Of a stretch of 64,000 nt of DNA, positions 57,740 through 64,000 are shown piece by piece. The notes below the pieces were generated by a model, which was not told the DNA's origin, searched no databases, and was given only the letters and a program-made list of their open reading frames with translations. This DNA is from Shimia sp022448905 (lineage in GTDB: Bacteria > Pseudomonadota > Alphaproteobacteria > Rhodobacterales > Rhodobacteraceae). Position 1 is the first letter of the stretch, and each line of letters starts with the position of its first letter. Where the stretch lies: NCBI RefSeq assembly GCF_047126315.1, contig NZ_CP138953.1, positions 2,294,001 through 2,358,000 on the forward strand, read 5' to 3'. A program made the translations under genes and the position numbers.

Positions 57740-58390
57740 CTATAGACCAACACCGGTGCCTTGCAGCACGCCGTGTTCCATGGCGTAGCGGGTGAGGCCA
57801 GCGGTGGAGGAGATGCCCAGTTTGCGTTTGATGTTTTTGCGGTGGGTTTCCACGGTGCGCACCGAGATGTTGAGCTCATTGGCAACTTCTTTGTTGGATT
57901 TACCCTGGGCCAGTTGCAACAAAACAGTTTGTTCGCGGCTGGTGAGTGGTTCGCGGGCGCCATCCTCGGATGGCTCCAGCGAGCCTTTGGCGCCGGTGCA
58001 GAGGTATTTCTTGCCGCTCATCACAGCGTCGATCGCGGTTTTGATTTCTTCTGTGGGCACGTCTTTGAGCACATAGCCCATCGCCCCATGGCTGAGCGCG
58101 GTGGAAATGTACTCCGGGCTGTCGTGCATCGACAGGATCAACACGCGCAGGTCAGGGTCCATCTCCAGGAGCATTTCTGTGGCGGTGAGGCCGCCGATCT
58201 CTGGCATGTTGAGGTCCATCAACACCACGTCGGGATTCAGCGTGGGCAGTTGGTTCACGGCCTCGCGGCCATTGGAGAGGGTGCCGACAACGGTGATGTC
58301 GTCATAGCTTTCCAGAATGGACTCGATGCCTTCGGCCACCATGGGGTGATCGTCGACAATCATCACTTTGATGGTTGTGTCTGAACTCAT
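57740..58390 (-). CDS. NarL/FixJ family response regulator
   Basis: The 216-residue protein has a receiver domain (about 8-125, with DD at 13-14, phosphoacceptor Asp59 in VVLMDLNMPE, and Lys in YVLKDV). A LuxR-type helix-turn-helix follows (about 150-212, with LTSREQTVLLQLAQGKSNKEVA and VETHRKNI). It is encoded with the sensor kinase, whose TGA stop overlaps its start in ATGA. The pair is next to the TRAP operon and probably regulates it. Confidence 0.94.
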   Translation of the reverse strand: MSSDTTIKVMIVDDHPMVAEGIESILESYDDITVVGTLSNGREAVNQLPTLNPDVVLMDLNMPEIGGLTATEMLLEMDPDLRVLILSMHDSPEYISTALSHGAMGYVLKDVPTEEIKTAIDAVMSGKKYLCTGAKGSLEPSEDGAREPLTSREQTVLLQLAQGKSNKEVANELNISVRTVETHRKNIKRKLGISSTAGLTRYAMEHGVLQGTGVGL

Positions 58391-59814
58391 GCGCTGGCCT
58401 TTCGGGTCTTGTCGTTGCCCTCGGTTTCGGGCGTCAGGATGTGGCTTAGCGGGACTTCTGCCACAATCACCGTGCCGGAGCGAGAGGAGAATATGCGGAG
58501 GGTGCCGTCGAGTTGCTCAACGCGTTCCTGCATGTTGCGCAGACCGAGGCCGCCGCGCGCGGAGGGATCGCGTTCCTGCGGCAGGCCCTTGCCGTTGTCA
58601 GCGATCCGCAGGGTGGCGCCTTTCTTGTGGCCGCGCACGTCGATGGAGACGGTGGTGGCTCCGGAGTGGCGTTCGATGTTGGTTAGGGCTTCCTGAGCAA
58701 TCCGGTATAGCGCGATTTTGGCGTCTTGATCGAGGCGGTTGCGGAAAACCACGGTGTTGAAGTGGGTCTCAATTCCTGTGCGGGTGGAAAAGTCGTCTGT
58801 CAGGGCTTTCAGGGCGGGGCCGAGGCCGAGGTCGTCAAGCACGCCGGGGCGCAGGTCGCGGGAGATACGGCGGACCTCCTGGATAGCGCCAGAGAGGTGA
58901 TCAACGCCCTTTTCCAGAGACTCTAATCCGCGTTCGTCGCCGTTCTTGAGGCGGCGGGTCGCGCTATCGAGGGCATAACGTACGCCAACAAGCAGTTGCG
59001 AGATGCCGTCATGCAATTCGCGAGCCACGCGGCCACGCTCTTCTTCTTGCGCGTCAAACACCCGCTGGGTCAGGGCTTTGAGTTTGGCGTCAGCAAGACG
59101 GCGTTCGCGCACAGTGATGAAGAAGCCGGAGAGGAAAACAAGGGTGAGGCAGGCGACGGTGATCACCAGGATGTAGAAAGAAGTGCGTTGCACGCGTTCC
59201 TCCACATCGGCGCGCGCAGCGGCGACGCTTTCAAGTACGTCGTCGATAAATATGCCGGTGCCAACCACCCACTGCCAATCTTGCAAGCCGACCACATAGG
59301 TGACCATTCGGGCAGTTTCTAAGGATGAGGGCTTAGCCCAGTCAAAACTGTGATAGCCGCCGCCGGTGCGGGCGATGTCGATCATCGGATCAGTGACTTC
59401 GGTACCGTTCAAGTCGGTCAATCCACGCCAGTTTTTGCCAATCAGATACGTTTGTCTCGGGCTGACCAAATTGTTGCCGTCGTAGTCAAACACAAAGAAA
59501 TAGCCGTCTTGGCCATAGAGCATGGACGACAGGATTTGCGTGACAGCAAGCTTGGCTTCGTCGTCATCTGGAGCGGCGCGGCCATAGATGTTCACAAAGG
59601 CTGTTCGGGCGATGGAAATATAGTTTTTAAGCTCGGCTTTCTTGGCTTCGATCAGCTGGGTTTCCAGCGCACGGATCTCGCGGTCGGCCAATTGGCGCGA
59701 TTGGTTGGCCACCAGCACGGAGATGGCCGCCACAGCCAAAAGCAGCGGTACAGTGGCCAGCAAGAAGAGCTTCTGACCATAAGACAGGCGCAAGTAGGGT
59801 AAGAAAGGTCGCAT
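58387..59814 (-). CDS. Cache-domain sensor histidine kinase (NarX/DegS-like)
   Basis: The 475-residue kinase has two membrane helices (about 15-36 and 212-233) around a single Cache-type sensor domain (about 37-208). The HisKA_3 dimerisation domain carries the phospho-His268 in VARELHDGISQLLVGV, and the HATPase domain has IAQEALTNIERHSGA and DNGKGLP. Cache sensors of this sort often bind small carboxylates. It overlaps the response-regulator gene by 4 bp and is divergent from the TRAP operon, so it may sense its substrate. Confidence 0.93.
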   Translation of the reverse strand: MRPFLPYLRLSYGQKLFLLATVPLLLAVAAISVLVANQSRQLADREIRALETQLIEAKKAELKNYISIARTAFVNIYGRAAPDDDEAKLAVTQILSSMLYGQDGYFFVFDYDGNNLVSPRQTYLIGKNWRGLTDLNGTEVTDPMIDIARTGGGYHSFDWAKPSSLETARMVTYVVGLQDWQWVVGTGIFIDDVLESVAAARADVEERVQRTSFYILVITVACLTLVFLSGFFITVRERRLADAKLKALTQRVFDAQEEERGRVARELHDGISQLLVGVRYALDSATRRLKNGDERGLESLEKGVDHLSGAIQEVRRISRDLRPGVLDDLGLGPALKALTDDFSTRTGIETHFNTVVFRNRLDQDAKIALYRIAQEALTNIERHSGATTVSIDVRGHKKGATLRIADNGKGLPQERDPSARGGLGLRNMQERVEQLDGTLRIFSSRSGTVIVAEVPLSHILTPETEGNDKTRKASA

Positions 59815-59941
59815 GTTCGATTCGTTACGAGAGATCGGGGGCGAATCATAGAAGAGAATCAAAAACGGTGGCGCTAACGTTGCCGTGATTTACAATTTTT
59901 TTGCCGGAATTGGTCAGCATTTTTTGCCATTTGGTCGGTTT

Positions 59942-59972
59942 CTACGCGGTAGTGGGTATTTCCTCTACGTAG
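59942..59972. promoter_or_regulatory. Palindromic sites between the kinase gene and the TRAP operon
   Basis: CTAC-GCG-GTAG (59942-59952) and CTACGTAG (59965-59972) are two palindromic sites with CTAC/GTAG half-sites, 23 bp apart start to start. LuxR-type regulators often bind such inverted half-sites. They are candidates for the operator of the adjacent response regulator, but this is inference. The region has no other recognised feature apart from the operon's ribosome-binding site GGGAGGAAAA. Confidence 0.35.
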
Positions 59973-60064
59973 GGTCACCGCTAGGCTCGCCACACTTCAA
60001 CGATCCGCTCGGACTCTCTGGAGCGAGAACCGGGCTGAACATAATTTCTGGGAGGAAAACCTTA

Positions 60065-61147
60065 ATGGATCGTCGTTCTTTTCTGAAAACATCTGCACTT
60101 GGCGGTACCGCAGCAGCGGCCAGCACTCTGGCGGCGCCTGCTTATGCGACCGGCAAGCAGACTCTGACCATGGTAACATCCTGGGGCCGTGGCCTCGCGG
60201 GTGTGTTTGACGCGGCTCAGCACGCAGCAGACACCATCAACGCGATGTCCGATGGCAACCTGACCGTTGACATCAAAGCCGCAGGCGAACTGGTTGGCGC
60301 GTTTGAAGTATTTGACGCTGTGACCGCTGGTCAGGCTGACATGTACCACGCCGCTGACTACTACTTCGTAAGCCAGCACCCAGGTTACGCGTACTTCACC
60401 GCGGTTCCGTTCGGCATGACCGCACAGGAACTGGTGAACTGGTACTACCACGGCGAAGGCCACGCACTGCATGACGAACTGGGCGAAATCTTCGGCCTGA
60501 AGTCCTTCATCGCAGGTAACACCGGTGCACAGGCTGGTGGCTGGTATTCCAAAGAGATTGCTGGTCCAGAGGACTTCCAAGGTCTGAAGTTCCGTATGCC
60601 AGGTCTGGGTGGTCAGGCGCTCGGCAAGATGGGTGCTTCCGTACAGAACCTGCCAGGTTCCGAAGTGTATCAGGCGCTGGCGTCTGGCGCGATCGACGGC
60701 ACCGAGTGGATCGGTCCGTGGGCCGACGAGAAAGCCGGTTTCCAGGAAATCACCAAGTTCTACTACACCGCGGGCTTCCACGAGCCAGGTGCAGCTCTGA
60801 CGCTGGCGACCAACCGCGAAGTGTTCGAAGGTCTGACCCCTGCAAACCAGAAAATCATCGAAACTGCCGCCGCAGCCACCCACCAGTGGAACCTGGCGCA
60901 GTTCCTGAACAACAACGGTGCGGCGCTGCAGCGTCTGCAAGCCGGTGGTGTGAAGGTTCTGGAATTCCCAGATTCCGTATGGGACGCAATGGGCGCAGCC
61001 GCGAAAGAGACCATGGACGAGTACATGGACGACGAACTGTTCGCAAAAATTCGCGCGTCTGTGGAGACCAGCATGGCTGCGTCTTCCAACTGGCTGGTTA
61101 AGTCCGAAGGGACATACCGTGCACAGCGTTACCGCGTGATGGGCTAA
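60065..61147 (+). CDS. TRAP transporter solute-binding protein (TakP-like)
   Basis: The 360-residue protein has a twin-arginine signal (DRRSFLKTSALGG), cut near residue 35, and then a DctP fold. Motifs include DAVTAGQADMYHAADYYFV, GGWYSKEIAGPEDFQGLKFR and the conserved Arg in FRMPGLGG. It most resembles TakP of Rhodobacter sphaeroides, a 2-oxoacid-binding TRAP protein; that assignment is by memory of motif pattern. It binds substrate in the periplasm. I chose the ATG at 60065. A strong terminator follows before the permease genes. Confidence 0.9.
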   Translation: MDRRSFLKTSALGGTAAAASTLAAPAYATGKQTLTMVTSWGRGLAGVFDAAQHAADTINAMSDGNLTVDIKAAGELVGAFEVFDAVTAGQADMYHAADYYFVSQHPGYAYFTAVPFGMTAQELVNWYYHGEGHALHDELGEIFGLKSFIAGNTGAQAGGWYSKEIAGPEDFQGLKFRMPGLGGQALGKMGASVQNLPGSEVYQALASGAIDGTEWIGPWADEKAGFQEITKFYYTAGFHEPGAALTLATNREVFEGLTPANQKIIETAAAATHQWNLAQFLNNNGAALQRLQAGGVKVLEFPDSVWDAMGAAAKETMDEYMDDELFAKIRASVETSMAASSNWLVKSEGTYRAQRYRVMG

Positions 61148-61168
61148 GCCCTTGAGACGCTAAGCAAA

Positions 61169-61202
61169 TTGGCCCCCCGGTGATTTCCGGGGGGCCTTTT
61201 GC
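61169..61202 (+). terminator. Intrinsic terminator between the binding protein and permease genes
   Basis: A perfect 10-bp stem GGCCCCCCGG/CCGGGGGGCC (61171-61180 with 61187-61196) with a 6-nt loop is followed by TTTT. It should give less permease mRNA than binding-protein mRNA by partial read-through. Confidence 0.85.
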
Positions 61203-61269
61203 AAAAACAGACAGGGCGCGGATCGCAGCACTGTCAAAAATCCAAAAACAATAAGGGGATGAGGGGACA

Positions 61270-62184
61270 ATGCTGGACGGTCTGGTCTGGTTCTTTTCCA
61301 ACATTGGCCAAGCCTTTGTGAACGCGGGATACGCGATCACACATCCGGGCATGTGGCTGAGCTGGATTGGCGGCCTTGAGACCACCGAGGACAAACAAGC
61401 GCTGATGCGGTTTGTTTACTACGGTGGCTCGGTTGAGTTTTTCTTTGTGGTGTTCACGCTTTTCCTGATCGTTACGGCGGTTGGTATTGCGCGACCCAAT
61501 TTCATGTGGGGATGCGTGCGCGTTCTGGAAGGTCTTGCCAACTCGGTGGGCCGTTTCTTTGCGTGGGCGGGTCTGTTGATGGTTCTTCAGCAGATCGTGA
61601 TCGTCTTTATGCAGCGGATCTTCACGGTGCCAGAGATCAGCCTGATTTACGGCGTGAGCTGGCTGACGTTTGACGTGAGCTGGTGGGCGGAAGAGCTGAA
61701 GCTGTATAACGCCATGATCGTCTGTATGTGTGCGACCTACACCTTTGTGCAGGGCGGCCACGTCCGCGTGGACCTTGTCTACTCCGCGATCAGCCACCGT
61801 GCAAAGCGTGTGATCGATATGCTCGGTTCGCTGCTGTTTATGATGCCGGTTGCGGTTCTGACCTGGATGTACGGCTGGTTCTTCATGTGGCGTCACCTTG
61901 TGACCCCGAAGGTATCGGCGTCCGACAAGGTTGAGATCCTGATGAAAAAGGCCCGTATCCTGAAATGGAACGTGGAAACCATCGGTTTCTCTCCAAACGG
62001 CTTCAACGCTTACTTCCTCTTCAAAGTGCTTCTTATTTGCTTTGCCGGCATGGTCTTCTTGCAGTCCATTGCGTTCTTCTATCGCTCGTATCTCGAGTTC
62101 AAAGAAGGCGCCGGCAGCGCTGGCAAATACCTCGACCGCGATACGCTGGGCGAGGGTGAAGAAGCCTATGAAGGCACACACTGA
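61270..62184 (+). CDS. TRAP transporter small permease, long form
   Basis: The 304-residue protein has four membrane helices in the DctQ order (about 53-75, 95-117, 178-202 and 250-275), with extra N-terminal and inter-helix loops. Its length is well above the usual 160-220 residues of DctQ proteins, as in the TakQ type. It starts 122 bp after the binding protein stop. It pairs with the large permease that follows 17 bp later. Confidence 0.9.
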   Translation: MLDGLVWFFSNIGQAFVNAGYAITHPGMWLSWIGGLETTEDKQALMRFVYYGGSVEFFFVVFTLFLIVTAVGIARPNFMWGCVRVLEGLANSVGRFFAWAGLLMVLQQIVIVFMQRIFTVPEISLIYGVSWLTFDVSWWAEELKLYNAMIVCMCATYTFVQGGHVRVDLVYSAISHRAKRVIDMLGSLLFMMPVAVLTWMYGWFFMWRHLVTPKVSASDKVEILMKKARILKWNVETIGFSPNGFNAYFLFKVLLICFAGMVFLQSIAFFYRSYLEFKEGAGSAGKYLDRDTLGEGEEAYEGTH

Positions 62185-62201
62185 TCTAAGGGGCAGAACT
62201 A

Positions 62202-64000
62202 ATGCTATTTGGACTTGATGGGGTCGAGATCGGCCTGATTATCGTCTTCCTCTGCCTCTTTGGGGGCATTCTCTCCGGCTTCCCTGTGGCGTTTGCCATC
62301 GGTGGCGCAGGGGTTATCTCCTTCGGGATCATTGCGGCGCTGGACAGTGCCGGGATCCTGATTCACCAAGCGATTGACACCAGCTCAACCATGTACGCCG
62401 ACTTGATCGCGCAAGGGGTGAAGGCGGACGCAATCTCGATCTTCCGATACCCGGATTTGCCGCGTGTGGCAGAATCCGTGTTCCCGGGCGGCTGGGAACA
62501 GGCGATGAACCGCAACATCAGCTTTGTGGTCAACCGGATGAACGAGCGTGTGCTTGCCGGTCAGTCCATCGAAACGCTGTTGGCGGTTGTGATGTTTGTT
62601 TTGATGGGAATCACGCTGGAACGCTCCAAGATCGCAAACGACCTTCTGACCACCATGGCGCGCGTCTTTGGCCCGCTGCCAGGCGGTCTGGCGGTGTCGG
62701 TTGTGGTTGTGGGTGCTTTCCTCGCGGCCTCCACCGGTATCGTGGGCGCAACGGTTGTGACCATGGGCTTGCTGTCGCTGCCAACTATGCTGAAGCACGG
62801 GTACAACCCGAAGCTGGCAACCGGTGTGATTGCGGCGTCTGGTACGCTGGGCCAGATTATTCCGCCATCTATCGTGATCGTTCTTCTCGGCACGCTGGCG
62901 GGCGACCTTTACTCTGCGGCACAAGAAAACCGTGCGCAGGTGGCAGGCTGTTCTGATGCGCTGACCTTCTTGGGTGAGCCAGCAGTTGTGTCTGTTGGGA
63001 CATTGTTCCAGGCGGCGCTGATCCCCGGCATCATGCTGGCGGTGCTCTATGGTCTCTATGCCTTTGGCTACGCGCTGTTTAACCCCAAAGAAGCCCCAGC
63101 GGTGGAAATGGGAGACAGCGGCGGTGAAGCCATCACCCGTGGTGAGAGTCTGACTTGGTTCCTCGCGGTTCCTGCGGGTCTGATTGCTGGTGTTATCCTT
63201 TTGGGACAGGTCAATGTGATTGGCTCTCAGGACGTGACCGTGGACAGCTTCTCGGATGCGGGTCAAACCGCCAGCCTGCGCACCAACGTTGGCGAAGAGT
63301 GTAAAGCGTCGATGATTGAGCTGCATGGTCAGTTGGCCTGGGATCAGGCTGTGGCTGAACAGACAGCGATTGACGAAGCGGGCGGGGTGGCCGAAGCGCG
63401 GGCTTTGACTGACGAAGAGCGCTCTGCTCTGCGTGTTGAGAAGATTGCGGCTGCGGCGCCAATCGGTTCTGGCCTGGCCATCGGCTACCTGTTGCTGGCT
63501 CTGATCCTGACCACGGCACGTGGTGTGGCACCAAGCGCGGACACCCGTCCGCTGCTGATTGGTGGTGCTGGTATCGTTCTGGCTCTGGCCGTGGATGCAC
63601 TGGTGATCTCGCCGGTGACAACGCCGGGTTGGACGCTGATCTACATGGCTATCCCTCTGGCAATGACGCTCTACGGTGTGCGCTATGGCGCGGGTCTGCT
63701 GGGCAAAAACGAACTGCTGCGTGTGGTCTTCCCACCGCTGGTTCTGATCATTGCTGTGCTGGGTTCGATCCTCGGTGGTATCACCAACCCGACACCGGCG
63801 GCTGCGCTGGGTGCCGGTGGGGCGATCATGCTGGCGGCTTACCGGCGTCTGCACGATGAGGGCCGTTCCGGCGGGATCATCATCTGGTCGACCTTTGCGG
63901 TGATCATCATGATCCTTGTAGGCGTGAACTTTGACCTGCGTATCAACCAGGAAGTTGTCTCCACTGAGAACGTGATTGCGTTCTTCGTGGCCAAAGGCAC
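62202..64000 (+). CDS. TRAP transporter large permease, long form (partial at the window end)
   Basis: The frame from ATG 62202 runs to the window end without a stop, giving at least 599 residues. DctM signatures are clear (GILSGFPVAFAIGG, GIVGATVVTMG, GTLGQIIPPSIVIVLLG, ILGGITNPTPAAALG). Extra segments are inserted, one near residues 50-115 and one near 340-425, with acidic, soluble-looking sequence (VEIGDSGG-type and GQTASLRTNVGEECK). DctM is usually about 430 residues, so this is the long TakM type. The stop lies beyond the window. Confidence 0.92.
   Translation, partial: MLFGLDGVEIGLIIVFLCLFGGILSGFPVAFAIGGAGVISFGIIAALDSAGILIHQAIDTSSTMYADLIAQGVKADAISIFRYPDLPRVAESVFPGGWEQAMNRNISFVVNRMNERVLAGQSIETLLAVVMFVLMGITLERSKIANDLLTTMARVFGPLPGGLAVSVVVVGAFLAASTGIVGATVVTMGLLSLPTMLKHGYNPKLATGVIAASGTLGQIIPPSIVIVLLGTLAGDLYSAAQENRAQVAGCSDALTFLGEPAVVSVGTLFQAALIPGIMLAVLYGLYAFGYALFNPKEAPAVEMGDSGGEAITRGESLTWFLAVPAGLIAGVILLGQVNVIGSQDVTVDSFSDAGQTASLRTNVGEECKASMIELHGQLAWDQAVAEQTAIDEAGGVAEARALTDEERSALRVEKIAAAAPIGSGLAIGYLLLALILTTARGVAPSADTRPLLIGGAGIVLALAVDALVISPVTTPGWTLIYMAIPLAMTLYGVRYGAGLLGKNELLRVVFPPLVLIIAVLGSILGGITNPTPAAALGAGGAIMLAAYRRLHDEGRSGGIIIWSTFAVIIMILVGVNFDLRINQEVVSTENVIAFFVAKG

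Overview
The window looks like a chromosomal segment of a marine alphaproteobacterium of the family Rhodobacteraceae (Roseobacter group). This is inferred from a GC-rich sequence with short intergenic gaps, a C4-type 5-aminolevulinate synthase preceded by a perfect FNR box, a B12-dependent class II ribonucleotide reductase, a class I polyhydroxyalkanoate (PHA) locus with PhaR and phasin, and two TRAP transporters. No phage, IS element, CRISPR array or plasmid backbone was seen. Most of the window is chromosomal core, with accessory genes scattered through it. || Layout. 1-2200: end of a TRAP operon (dctQ, dctM). 2354-5950, minus strand: a methyltransferase coupled to tpiA, two Fe-S assembly genes (SufA/ErpA type and SufT type), and an NfeD/SPFH membrane pair. 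6081-8416: tgt and two tandem paralogous secreted proteins of unknown function. 8600-11172: lon behind a candidate heat-shock promoter. 11178-14288: SDR oxidoreductase, divergent LysR regulator, DUF3179 protein. 14628-18940: nrdJ with a 63-residue companion, an NrdR-like box and two DnaA boxes. 19087-23557: phaZ, phaC, phasin and phaR with CTGC-N3-GCAG operators. 23713-29752: an HU-like protein, four tRNA genes (two identical Val, two identical Asp), a large RTX/PPC repeat protein and a GlxA-type regulator. 29880-36339: M20 peptidase, hemA, RodZ-like protein, DsbA-like protein, M48/TPR protease. 36381-47361: aminotransferase and the cell-wall and translation genes amiC, mrcA and prfB, with accessory genes (NUDIX, GST, a secreted protein, a Cache-like protein with its chemoreceptor) between them. 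47539-53476: amidase, DUF2189 and PPOX-like genes, then a Rieske oxygenase with a coupled 70-residue protein and an XRE regulator. 53556-56430: ilvB-orf-ilvH behind an attenuator. 56593-64000: a VOC protein, an unknown protein, a Cache histidine kinase/response regulator pair, and a divergent TakP-like TRAP operon cut by the window end. || How they work together. The pha genes form a complete make, coat, degrade and regulate set. IlvB and IlvH form acetolactate synthase, and their leader encodes the peptide MPRLVVIVGIRRMGR with mutually exclusive hairpins, as expected for ribosome-mediated attenuation. The kinase/regulator pair next to the TakP-like operon probably controls it. || The most unusual observations are the complete ilvB attenuator, a 7-A homopolymer that puts the start of a Cache-like sensor gene out of frame, a two-hairpin dispersed element whose second stem shows a compensatory base change, the combined NrdR/DnaA control region of nrdJ, and a roughly 98-residue tandem repeat in the RTX protein with a near-identical DNA duplication. 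I did not find a single large undescribed system.
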